A stretch of 64,000 nt of DNA, from contig JAVZMA010000006.1 in NCBI GenBank assembly GCA_038883475.1, forward strand, positions 1 through 64,000, written 5' to 3'. Origin of the DNA: JAVZLH01 sp038883475 (GTDB lineage Archaea > Thermoproteota > Bathyarchaeia > Bathyarchaeales > Bathycorpusculaceae). This document shows, piece by piece, positions 8,568 to 15,878 of this stretch; the stretch's first letter is position 1; every line of letters begins with the position of its first letter. The translations under genes were made by a program, and so were the position numbers. The notes beneath the pieces were generated by a model, which saw nothing but the letters and a program-made list of their open reading frames with translations, had not been told where the DNA came from and ran no database searches.

Positions 8568-8820
8568 TCATAACACCCAAATCTCTAAGAAGTCTTTTCG
8601 TCTTATCGCTTGTCTTTTTCGCTTCATGCAACAGAGGCTCCGTAACCTTTGAACCCGCCGAAACAAAAGCTTCTTTAGGCGGTTCCTGCAAAGGCTCCAA
8701 AATTATCCTCTTTCCATCAACTTGTACTCTGAGAGCTGTGCCTGGAACTAGGCTGAGTTTTTCTCTGGCTTGCTTTGGAATAACAACTTGTCCCTTCTTG
8801 GAAACTATGGTTTTTGACAT
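8560..8820 (-). CDS. AbrB/SpoVT-type DNA-binding protein, probable VapB antitoxin
   Basis: About 86 residues with an N-terminal swapped-hairpin AbrB domain: KTIVSKKGQVVIPKQAREKLSLVPGTALRVQVDGKRIILEP is the family signature. The C-terminal part, rich in charged residues, probably binds the PIN partner. A longer frame begins at 8850, but the ATG at 8818-8820 follows a GATGATAAA stretch and puts the AbrB motif at the N-terminus, as usual. It comes directly before the PIN gene. Such pairs normally repress their own promoter through the AbrB protein. Confidence 0.82.
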   Translation of the reverse strand: MSKTIVSKKGQVVIPKQAREKLSLVPGTALRVQVDGKRIILEPLQEPPKEAFVSAGSKVTEPLLHEAKKTSDKTKRLLRDLGVMIE

Positions 8821-8880
8821 TTTATCATCAGAAAAATGTAAGAACATCATCTTACTTAAGTCTTACCATTACATAACGCT

Positions 8881-9954
8881 TCATTTAAAACAAGCCCATT
8901 TTTCCTTCAACAGCTTCTTCAACTCGCTGACGGTGCCTTCAACTTTTTTTCTGCAGCTCGGGGGCTCAACTGGCGGAGCATAAGGCTCTGTAATGCTTAT
9001 TTCTTTTAAGCCGACTACGCCAGCTACAAGCGCATACCAGCAAGGCGGCAAAACTTTTGGATTGTATCCGCTTCCAGGCATCAAAACAAGCCTTCCACCG
9101 CAAGTTTTCTCCGCAATTTCTCTAATTAAACTTGATATTGCAAAAAAGCCCTTAACAGTTAAGCCCAAATCGCCGAGCATGTCTGCGAAATGCGGGTCGC
9201 TTCCGCCGTTCGCAACAATTATTTCTGGCTTAAACTCCTCAGCCAAAGGAACAAAAATCTCTTTCAAAGCGTATAGGTATGTGGCATCTCCTGTTCCAGG
9301 CGGAAGAGGCACATTAACATTGTAGCCTTCGCCATCTCCTTCCCCGATCTGCCAAGTGAACCCTGTTCCAGGATAAATTGTGTTTGGGTCTTGGTGTAGG
9401 GAGATGAAAAGCACTGTTGGGTCTCGGTAATATATGTCGCTTGTTCCATTCCCAAAATGCACATCATAGTCCAAAACCAGAAACCGTTTGACTCCGTGCT
9501 TTGCACGTAAATATTCGATTAAAACTGCGATGTCGTTGAAGAGGCAGAATCCGCCGCCGTAAGCCTTTCCAGCATGATGATACCCGCCTCCAAGAGAAAC
9601 CGCCCTTTTTACCTCTCCGCTAAAAACCGCCCTGCCGCACTCAATTGCCCCACCAGCAATAAGCAATGCTGCCTCGAGAATTGTTGGAGAAACTGGTGTT
9701 TCAATGTCGTAGGGCTTGTTTTCCTTTGCCAAACGGTAAATCAAGTCAACATAGCTTTCTTCATGAACTCTCAACAAATCTTCCTTTGTAGCGGGCTTTG
9801 GCTTCCTAACTGTTAGCTGGGGAAGGTTAAACAAGCCTTGGGCTTCAAAAACCTTTATCGCATTGGTGAATCTGTCTCCTCTAAATGGGTGTGCCTCGCC
9901 CAAATCATACTGGCTAAATTTTTCGTGAAAAGTCATCAATATCTTGTCTTCCAT
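8881..9954 (-). CDS. Histone deacetylase-family (AcuC-like) protein
   Basis: A 357-residue member of the zinc-dependent arginase/deacetylase superfamily. Key positions are the tandem histidines in GGGYHHAGKAYGGGFCLFNDIAV, zinc ligands in VLDYDVHFGNGTSD, the LHQDPNTIYPGTG loop and ANGGSDPHFADMLGDL with the last zinc aspartate; the late GSGYN may supply the catalytic tyrosine. Members deacetylate acetyl-lysine, acetylpolyamines or small amides, and the substrate here is not shown. The gene lies 59 bases beyond the AbrB start and diverges from the RIO2 gene. A short C-terminal tail contains charged residues and one cysteine. Confidence 0.87.
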   Translation of the reverse strand: MEDKILMTFHEKFSQYDLGEAHPFRGDRFTNAIKVFEAQGLFNLPQLTVRKPKPATKEDLLRVHEESYVDLIYRLAKENKPYDIETPVSPTILEAALLIAGGAIECGRAVFSGEVKRAVSLGGGYHHAGKAYGGGFCLFNDIAVLIEYLRAKHGVKRFLVLDYDVHFGNGTSDIYYRDPTVLFISLHQDPNTIYPGTGFTWQIGEGDGEGYNVNVPLPPGTGDATYLYALKEIFVPLAEEFKPEIIVANGGSDPHFADMLGDLGLTVKGFFAISSLIREIAEKTCGGRLVLMPGSGYNPKVLPPCWYALVAGVVGLKEISITEPYAPPVEPPSCRKKVEGTVSELKKLLKEKWACFK

Positions 9955-10022
9955 GGGCTTTACTCCTCAGACTGCTTTACAAGTTAACATTAATTAGCAA
10001 AGCATGCCTTTTTAATGTAGCT

Positions 10023-10922
10023 ATGTCCTCAGCAGAAATCGCAGTCCAAGTGTTTCGCAAATTGGAGAACGAAGATATTAGGGTACTGCAGGTTATGGAG
10101 ACTTCGATGAGCCAGTATGAGTTTGTCCCGAAGGAAGTTATTGCGAGATTTTCCAAATTTAGCATGGAAGAAACGGATTTTAGATTAAGCCGCCTTAACA
10201 AAATGGGACTTATCCGCAAAACCAAGGGAGCCTATGTGGGCTATACGCTGAACTATGCTGGATACGATTGCCTAGCCATAAACGCCCTCGTCAAAGCTGG
10301 AGCCCTTGAAGCCTTCGGAAAACCGCTGGGGGTTGGCAAGGAAGCCGACGTTTATGATGCGCTAGACCCTAAAGGCGAAAGAATAGCCGTGAAATTTCAT
10401 AGGTTGGGGCGGATAAGCTTCCGTCAAACCAAAAGGAAGAGGGGATACATAACCGAAAAAGCCAGTTGGCTCTACCAATCAAGACTTGCGGCGGAGAGGG
10501 AGTTTCAAGCCTTAAGAATCGTTTTTCCATGCGGCGTGGCTGTTCCAAAACCCATAAGCCAAAACCGCCACGTAATAGTTATGGGAATGATTGAAGGTGC
10601 AGAATTAGCCGAATGGAAAGAGATTCCAGCTCCAAAAAAGGTTCTGAAGGAAATACTGCGCAATGTTCGAAAAACCTACTTAAAAGCCGGCGTCATCCAC
10701 GCGGATTTAAGCGAATATAACATTATTTTGAAGCCGGACATGCACGTTTTGATAATTGATTGGCCTCAATACGTTACAAAAGAACATCCGAACGCTCAAC
10801 AACTCCTTATGAGGGACGTGAAAAATGTTCTGCAATTTTTTGAACGCAAACACATGTTAAAGGCTAAGCTTGACAGAGCCCTGATGTACGTGACTGGAAA
10901 AGTTGGGGCGCTCGCCATCTAA
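10023..10922 (+). CDS. rio2: RIO2-type serine/threonine kinase
   Basis: A 299-residue atypical kinase/ATPase of the RIO2 group, which acts in maturation of the small ribosomal subunit. The N-terminal 85 residues form the RIO2 winged helix (LENEDIRVLQVMETSMSQYEFVP...RLNKMGLI). The kinase domain has the P-loop GKPLGVGKEADVYDAL, the lysine in IAVKFHRLG, the catalytic loop VIHADLSEYNIIL and the metal-binding IIDWPQYV. Length is normal for archaeal RIO2. Its stop overlaps the stop of the convergent SmAP gene by 4 bases. Confidence 0.95.
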   Translation: MSSAEIAVQVFRKLENEDIRVLQVMETSMSQYEFVPKEVIARFSKFSMEETDFRLSRLNKMGLIRKTKGAYVGYTLNYAGYDCLAINALVKAGALEAFGKPLGVGKEADVYDALDPKGERIAVKFHRLGRISFRQTKRKRGYITEKASWLYQSRLAAEREFQALRIVFPCGVAVPKPISQNRHVIVMGMIEGAELAEWKEIPAPKKVLKEILRNVRKTYLKAGVIHADLSEYNIILKPDMHVLIIDWPQYVTKEHPNAQQLLMRDVKNVLQFFERKHMLKAKLDRALMYVTGKVGALAI

Positions 10923-11152
10923 TGCATGTCTAACATTATGTAGAGTATGTTGTTGCCCCGCAGCAAAACGTTTCCATAGTTGGTAATTAGCTGATCATCT
11001 TTGCATTCGGTTGCCCCTTCCAAAAGGATGTTCATGTGTCCGTCACACTTAATCATTTTACCCTTATACTCGCAGCCGTTTTTCAGTACGACAGCGATGT
11101 TGGAGTTCAACTGTTTAATTAACACGTTTAATGGTTTCTTGCTTGGCTCCAT
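10919..11152 (-). CDS. Sm-like archaeal RNA-binding protein (SmAP)
   Basis: A 77-residue Sm/LSm protein forming an RNA-binding ring. Sm1 is NSNIAVVLKNGCEYKGKMIKCDGHMNILLEGA, with the usual D-x-x-M-N; Sm2 is NYGNVLLRGNNILYI. The frame extends to a GTG at 11170, but the ATG at 11150-11152 follows an AAGGTG five bases upstream and gives the standard length, so I use it. It overlaps the 3' end of the RIO2 gene, an arrangement linking an RNA chaperone and a ribosome maturation factor. A TATA-like box sits about 50 bases upstream. Confidence 0.92.
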   Translation of the reverse strand: MEPSKKPLNVLIKQLNSNIAVVLKNGCEYKGKMIKCDGHMNILLEGATECKDDQLITNYGNVLLRGNNILYIMLDMH

Positions 11153-11197
11153 GAAAGCACCTTGTGCCACTAATTATTCATATCCACAAGAAATCCG

Positions 11198-11206
11198 AAT
11201 ATAAAA
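11198..11206 (-). promoter_or_regulatory. TATA box for the SmAP gene
   Basis: Read on the minus strand this is CTTTTATATT, a good archaeal TATA element, about 46-54 bases before the chosen SmAP ATG at 11152. Transcription would start near 11173, leaving a short leader of about 20 bases. Confidence 0.5.
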
Positions 11207-11377
11207 GTTTTATGAAAAACAATTCAAAATCTAAATGCAATTCGCTTGTATCCCAAAGTTTTCCGGTTAATTCGGAAAATAAATCGCCAATCCCCACATT
11301 TCAAAGATTTAAAGAAGAAGCGCTTTCCCTAAAGAATTAAAATCAGGGAAGTTCATACTCGTAGTGGAGACGATTGT

Positions 11378-12913
11378 ATGCATAAAGTGCTGATAGATGG
11401 GGAAACATTAACAATTGAAAACATAGTTAAAGTTGCGCGTGAAAACGCAAAAGTTGCGATTCCAGAAAAAGTTAAAAAGCGTATAACAAAAAGCAGAGAC
11501 GCCTTGGAAAAGTTAGTTAAAAAGGGTCAAGTTATATATGGCGTAAACACGGGTTTTGGCGCTTTAAGCAACGTAACAATCCCCCACCAATTCCTCAAAC
11601 AATTACAAGTCAATCTGATAAGAAGCCACTCAGCAGGAGTTGGGGAATCCTTAAGCACCGATGTTGTCCGCGCTTTGATGCTTTTACGCGCCAACACGTT
11701 GGCTAAGGGCTACTCTGGAGTGAGACTTGAAACGCTTGAGACGATTGTGGAGATGCTGAACAGAGGCGTTCATCCAATTATTCCTTCAAAAGGTTCAGTT
11801 GGCGCAAGCGGAGACCTAGCCCCTCTATCTCACATGGTGCTCGTGCTCATAGGCGAAGGAAAGGCTGAATACAAAGGTGAAATCATGAGCGGAAAAGAAG
11901 CCATGGAAAAGGCGGGAATAAAACCAGTTGAGCTAGAAGTTAAGGAGGGAATAGCCCTAAACAACGGCACACAGCTGATGTCAGCAATCGCCGCGTTAAC
12001 GGTCCACGACGCCGAAAACCTCATCAAAACAGCAGAGATGGCGGCAGCGCTAACTCTTGAGGCTCTTCTAGGGGTTTGCGACGCTTTTGACGAAAAAATC
12101 CAAAAAGTAAGACCGCACAAAGGTCAAGCAACAACAGCGGAAAACATTAGAAAACTCGTCGCCGGAAGCCAACTTGTGCAAACTGGAGCGCAAGCTATGG
12201 AAAAGCTTCATCGTCCCCACGACGCCTACAGCCTTAGGTGTATTCCGCAAGTTTTGGGTGCAGCGAGGGACGCAATATCATACGCTAGAAAAGTTGTGGA
12301 AATCGAGATAAACTCAGCCACAGATAACCCGCTAATATTTCCAGAAGAAGCCGCATGTCTTTCCGGAGGAAACTTTCATGGACAACCAATATCCTTAGCC
12401 ATGGACTTTCTCGGAATAGCCTTAGCAATGATTGGAAACATGGCAGAGAGGAGAATAACACGCCTAATGGACGAGAGGCTAAACAACGGCTTGCCCGCCT
12501 TCCTAATCCATCCAGAAGCAAAAAAGGGAGTAAGCAGCGGCTTGATGACTGTACAGTACACCGCTGCGGCCCTCGCCTCAGAAAACAAAATTTTGGCTCA
12601 TCCAGCATGTGTAGATTCGATTCCGACATCAGCAAACTTCGAAGACTTTGTAAGCATGGGTGTAACAGCAGCTCAAAAAGCCCGACAAATACTGGAAAAC
12701 ACCCAGTACATAGTTGCAATAGAACTTCTCTGCGCAACCCAAGCAATAGAATATCGTGGCGCTGAAAAGCTTGGAAGAGAAACAAAGAAAATCTATGAGA
12801 CGGTGAGAAAAAAGGTTTCTATGCTTAAAGAGGATAGAGTTCTAAGCGAAGACATAGAGAAAATTAAAAGTTTAGTTGAAAGTGGAGAAATTTGTAGAGT
12901 CCTACTTGGTTAA
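11378..12913 (+). CDS. hutH: Aromatic amino acid ammonia-lyase (histidine ammonia-lyase type)
   Basis: A 511-residue lyase that removes ammonia from histidine or another aromatic amino acid. The MIO prosthetic group would form from the Ala-Ser-Gly in GSVGASGDLAPLSH at about residues 142-144; YGVNTGFGALSN near residue 50 and SATDNPLIFPEEAACLSGGNFHGQP near residue 310 are also conserved. A histidine rather than phenylalanine preference is the default for this length. No hutU, hutI or other degradation gene lies nearby, so the pathway and even the substrate remain open. A GGAG sequence stands about 12 bases before the ATG. Confidence 0.87.
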   Translation: MHKVLIDGETLTIENIVKVARENAKVAIPEKVKKRITKSRDALEKLVKKGQVIYGVNTGFGALSNVTIPHQFLKQLQVNLIRSHSAGVGESLSTDVVRALMLLRANTLAKGYSGVRLETLETIVEMLNRGVHPIIPSKGSVGASGDLAPLSHMVLVLIGEGKAEYKGEIMSGKEAMEKAGIKPVELEVKEGIALNNGTQLMSAIAALTVHDAENLIKTAEMAAALTLEALLGVCDAFDEKIQKVRPHKGQATTAENIRKLVAGSQLVQTGAQAMEKLHRPHDAYSLRCIPQVLGAARDAISYARKVVEIEINSATDNPLIFPEEAACLSGGNFHGQPISLAMDFLGIALAMIGNMAERRITRLMDERLNNGLPAFLIHPEAKKGVSSGLMTVQYTAAALASENKILAHPACVDSIPTSANFEDFVSMGVTAAQKARQILENTQYIVAIELLCATQAIEYRGAEKLGRETKKIYETVRKKVSMLKEDRVLSEDIEKIKSLVESGEICRVLLG

Positions 12914-12951
12914 TCGCAGCATTTGTGGAATTTGGTAGGAGGTGATGTGAA

Positions 12952-13068
12952 ATGACTAAAGTTGGGGAAGTTTATCTTTGTGAAATATGCGGTAACAAAG
13001 TGAAGGTTCTAGAGGCTGGAAAGGGAACGCTGGTTTGCTGCGGAAAACCCATGAAACGCGTTAAGTGA
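12952..13068 (+). CDS. Desulforedoxin-like small iron protein
   Basis: A 38-residue protein: start MTKVGEVYLCEICGNKVKVL, end LVCCGKPMKRVK. The C-x2-C pair at residues 10 and 13 and the adjacent CC at 29-30 are the four iron ligands of desulforedoxin and of the N-terminal domain of desulfoferrodoxin. Length matches free-standing desulforedoxin, with no superoxide-reductase domain attached. A strong AGGAGGTGA stands 6-14 bases before the ATG, which supports the gene despite its size. It begins 38 bases after the ammonia-lyase and may be co-transcribed. Likely an electron carrier in oxygen defence. Confidence 0.9.
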   Translation: MTKVGEVYLCEICGNKVKVLEAGKGTLVCCGKPMKRVK

Positions 13069-13124
13069 AAATGTTTGGTCGGGCGGGATAAATAAAAACT
13101 TACGTTTAAATTTTACAAACTAGA

Positions 13125-13325
13125 TCATTTTTTGAGTGTTCTGGCTTTGAAGTTTGTTATGGTTATTCCTACTATTTCGTTGTCCACTATGCGGTAGATT
13201 ACTCCATCCTCAACTTCAATGCTATCTTTTGCTTCTCTGGGCTTCCCGAAACTTATGTATAGCACATCTGCTTCCTCGTCGTAATCTAAGTCTATTTTTT
13301 CTAGGCTTACCGCAACTTTCTCCAT
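13125..13325 (-). CDS. DUF2283 family protein
   Basis: A 66-residue protein with the DUF2283 core: LDYDEEADVLYISFGKPREAKDSIEVEDGVIYRIVDNEIVGITI. The family has no proven biochemical function but is often encoded beside small toxin-like partners. Here the ATG follows the stop of the upstream BECR-like gene by one base, so the two are surely translated from one message. The start is preceded by an AAGG stretch. A role as the neutralising partner is an inference from the pairing only. Confidence 0.8.
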   Translation of the reverse strand: MEKVAVSLEKIDLDYDEEADVLYISFGKPREAKDSIEVEDGVIYRIVDNEIVGITITNFKARTLKK

Positions 13326-13326
13326 A

Positions 13327-13701
13327 CTATTTCGCCTTTAACCTAGCCAAATTAGAAGTGAAGTAGGCGGTTATAATAACCTTTTCTTTGCCTTTTTCTT
13401 GGTAAATAACCACAAGATGCTTCGGTCCTATGTGTAAGTTGGTATAAAATTTTAAAGCTTTAAACTCACCTCTCGATCCTCTTATGATTAAATCAGGATT
13501 TTGAACAGTCATAATTATTTCACGCGTGTAACGTGCAACTTCCGGATGCCTCCTAACAATGTGATTAAGAACTTTTCTGGATGGCTTTACGCTCAATGCT
13601 TTTATCCCACATACAATATCATTTATTCGATTGCAAATATTTTCCAACGGAGAGCTTATTTGGTTTACGCCTATAACAGTCTCAGCGAATAATAATACCA
13701 T
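13327..13701 (-). CDS. BECR/DUF4258-like small protein, possible RNase toxin
   Basis: A 124-residue protein. Its C-terminal 80 residues (HIVRRHPEVARY, then IMTVQNPDLIIRGSRGEF, KHLVVIYQEKGKEKVIITAYFTS) resemble the RelE/BECR fold, as in DUF4258 and PBECR proteins: an RHPE motif, an NPD step and a final TAY/F strand. The N-terminal 40 residues are not recognisable. It is followed at a distance of one base by DUF2283, a pairing typical of toxin-antitoxin-like modules. The nuclease activity is a guess; the catalytic residues cannot be fixed by eye. Confidence 0.6.
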   Translation of the reverse strand: MVLLFAETVIGVNQISSPLENICNRINDIVCGIKALSVKPSRKVLNHIVRRHPEVARYTREIIMTVQNPDLIIRGSRGEFKALKFYTNLHIGPKHLVVIYQEKGKEKVIITAYFTSNLARLKAK

Positions 13702-13888
13702 TTACCCTTGAATCAGACAGCCAATTCGTAAAATTTAAACGGTTAAGCTATTCCTCCACTTCCCATATTGGATGATTGAATTGAAAAAGCAAGGTTTTTG
13801 CTATTTTTGGCAAAGCTGCTACTTTAGATTGCTTTGAACTTGCTTAATAATGTCGGGCGGGCAGGATTTGAACCTGCGACACTCCGGT

Positions 13889-13945
13889 TTCTGCAACACT
13901 CTTGTGCGCTTGGTAGGCTGGTTGGCGCCCACCATGGGTAGGCGT
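13889..13945 (-). other. tRNA-Tyr intron 2 (position 37/38)
   Basis: A 57-base intron at the canonical site after G37. The outer helix is TCCGG/CCGGA, the central helix CUGU/GCAG, and the bulges are AGA and AAA. Inside is an eight-pair hairpin, CGCCTACC-CAT-GGTGGGCG. Confidence 0.88.
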
Positions 13946-13952
13946 CTACAGC

Positions 13953-13982
13953 GTCTCCGCCAGCTGGCGTTGCCAGCAAGCT
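13953..13982 (-). other. tRNA-Tyr intron 1 (position 30/31)
   Basis: A 30-base intron inside the anticodon stem. It contains the hairpin GCTGGC-AAC-GCCAGC. A central CUUC/GGAG helix and bulges CGA and ACG, each cut after the second base, give a bulge-helix-bulge and restore the TCCGG half-stem exactly. Confidence 0.8.
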
Positions 13983-14123
13983 CGGAAGCTCTACCAAGCT
14001 GAGCTACCGCCCGTTATCTGACTAGGATTTTAAAGAATGAGAAAATTGGATTTATGCGTTTCGTAGCGCTTTCTCTAGTGTCTCGGCCCTATTTTAAAAG
14101 AGACATACCTTTTTAGCCTAAAA

Positions 14124-14133
14124 TTTTTATATT
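14124..14133 (+). promoter_or_regulatory. TATA box for the peptide transporter operon
   Basis: TTTTTATATT preceded by an A-rich CCTAAAA stretch (BRE-like). It lies 35-44 bases before the ATG at 14168, placing the transcription start near 14155 with a very short leader. Confidence 0.5.
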
Positions 14134-14167
14134 CACATCATTCTAATTGATAGTTTGCGGTGAAATA

Positions 14168-15823
14168 ATGAAAGGAACTAGAGCTATTAGTAGAATGGCT
14201 ATTGTTGGCATAGTAATTGTAATAATCGTCATAGCTGCAGTCGCAGGTTACTACTTATTGCGACCAACTGAAAAAATATTGATTATGGGGACGACGGATT
14301 CCGTCGAATCTTGCTTAGATCCTGCAAGGGCTTACGACTATTTTGGATGGGAAATCATCCAAGCTTTGGGTTCGGGGCTGGTTGAATATCGTGCTGGCGC
14401 CACCGGCGCAGCCGAGGACATAGTTCCTGCGTTGGCGACTTCTTGGGATGTTTCCGCGGATGGGAAAGTTTGGACTTTCAACCTTAGGCAAGGCGTTAAA
14501 TTCGACGATGGCACAGAGTTTAATGCAACTCATGTTAAATACACGTTTGACAGAGGTATTGGTATAGCTGACCCAGACGGACCTTTTGTTGGTATTGGTT
14601 ACGGCGATATAATTGAGAATGTCACGGTAGTCAGTAAGTATGTTGTGAAGTTTTATCTCAAAATTCCGTTCTCTGCATTCCTCTCGCTTCTGGCTTGTCA
14701 AGCATCATACATCGTTGACCCAAAGTATGCCCCAATGCATGGAACATCTTGGAACTATACTACAGACGTAATCGAGTACAAGGAAGGGGACGCTAGGGCA
14801 AGCCACCCAATGGGCTTGGGTCCCTACAGATTAACTAAGTGGACTAGGGTAGCTGGCAAAGACTCTGAGATGAGGCTTGAAGCCAACCCCAACTACTGGA
14901 ACGCGACGGGAGGTTATCCAAAAACCAAAACAATCGTAATAAAATTCTACGCAGACTCTGCCGGGCTCGCTTTAGCCATTGATGCAGGAGAAATCGACAT
15001 CGCCTTCAGACAGCTAGCTGCAACGGATATAAATAATCTTAAGACAAAGACCTACCTCAAAGTTTGGGAGGGCACAGGAGCATTTATCCAATACTTGGTC
15101 TTACAAGAAAAAAGAGCACCTTTCAACGAAACGAGGATTAGACAAGCTGTCGCCGCAGCCATCAATAGAACAACAGTTGTTAACACAGTTTTCCTTGGAC
15201 AAGTCCAAAAGTTGTACAGCATGATACCCGTTGGGATGTTCGGACACACAGACGCCTTCCTCGCGCTTGGCGACCCTAACTATACGCGTACAAGAGAATT
15301 GCTCAGCCAAGTGGGATACAATGAAACCAACAAGTTAACATTTAAACTGTGGTATGAAACTTCTGGGCATTATCCACAAAGCCCCCAGCTTGCACAAGTG
15401 CTTAAATCTTCTCTGGAAGCCAGCGGAGTAATATCGGTAACGCTTGAAGGACGGGATTGGCCGGCTTATAGGACGGCGAGAGTAAACGAGGAGATGGATG
15501 CCTACATTTTAGGATGGTACCCAGACTACATTGACCCAGACGACTACATTTACCCATTCCTCCACTCTTCTGGCGGTTCATGGCTACACCATAACTATAA
15601 CAATCCTCAGATGGATCAGCTTATAGAATGGGCGAGAGGTAACACGACAGAATCTGCAAGGGAAGATCTTTACGACCAAATTCAAGACCTAATGGTGGAT
15701 GACTGCCCAATAATACCTATTTATCAAGGGTCAGCTTGGGCAGTTACAAAGCTAAACATTAAGGGAGTTTACCTAGATATAACGCAGTCTTGGCGGCACT
15801 GGCTAGTTTACGCAGAAGGATAA
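14168..15823 (+). CDS. ABC transporter substrate-binding protein, peptide/nickel family
   Basis: About 551 residues of the family 5 solute-binding (DppA/OppA) type. The N-terminus MKGTRAISRMAIVGIVIVII has one membrane segment and no lipobox cysteine, so it is probably membrane-anchored. Family blocks are VPALATSWDVSADGKVWTFNLRQGVKFDDGTEFNATHVKYTFDR, FNETRIRQAVAAAINR and AYILGWYPDYIDPDDYIYPFLHSSG. The open frame reaches a TTG at 14147, but the ATG at 14168 follows a GGTGA. It is the first of five transporter genes. Substrate (oligopeptide, sugar or nickel) is undetermined. Confidence 0.92.
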   Translation: MKGTRAISRMAIVGIVIVIIVIAAVAGYYLLRPTEKILIMGTTDSVESCLDPARAYDYFGWEIIQALGSGLVEYRAGATGAAEDIVPALATSWDVSADGKVWTFNLRQGVKFDDGTEFNATHVKYTFDRGIGIADPDGPFVGIGYGDIIENVTVVSKYVVKFYLKIPFSAFLSLLACQASYIVDPKYAPMHGTSWNYTTDVIEYKEGDARASHPMGLGPYRLTKWTRVAGKDSEMRLEANPNYWNATGGYPKTKTIVIKFYADSAGLALAIDAGEIDIAFRQLAATDINNLKTKTYLKVWEGTGAFIQYLVLQEKRAPFNETRIRQAVAAAINRTTVVNTVFLGQVQKLYSMIPVGMFGHTDAFLALGDPNYTRTRELLSQVGYNETNKLTFKLWYETSGHYPQSPQLAQVLKSSLEASGVISVTLEGRDWPAYRTARVNEEMDAYILGWYPDYIDPDDYIYPFLHSSGGSWLHHNYNNPQMDQLIEWARGNTTESAREDLYDQIQDLMVDDCPIIPIYQGSAWAVTKLNIKGVYLDITQSWRHWLVYAEG

Positions 15824-15878
15824 TTTAACAAAACTTTAATTCCCTCTTTCTTTTTATGTTCATGGATGTGAAATTTAC

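Larger units (their letters stand above)
13853..14013 (-). tRNA. tRNA-Tyr (GTA) with two introns
   Basis: Removing two segments yields a perfect 74-base tRNA. The acceptor stem is CGGGCGG with CCGCCCG (C1-G72, an archaeal Tyr identity feature) and discriminator A. The D-arm is GCTC-AGCTTGGTA-GAGC, the anticodon stem TCCGG/CCGGA around loop CTGTAGA (anticodon GTA), the variable loop GTGTC, and the T-arm GCAGG-TTCAAAT-CCTGC. CCA is not encoded. The 57-base intron lies at the canonical 37/38 site; the 30-base intron lies between 30 and 31. Both junctions can form bulge-helix-bulge structures. Confidence 0.93.

Noticed and set aside
12285..12785. Long antisense frames inside the ammonia-lyase gene
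   Set aside because: They show no family motif and arise from codon bias of the true gene.
13855..14013. Reading the tRNA-Tyr region as a tRNA pseudogene with a broken anticodon stem
   Set aside because: Removing two introns restores perfect pairing with a standard anticodon loop.
14027..14035. CTTTAAAATC as TATA box for tRNA-Tyr
   Set aside because: It is only 14-22 bases upstream of the mature 5' end, too near for a normal transcription start.
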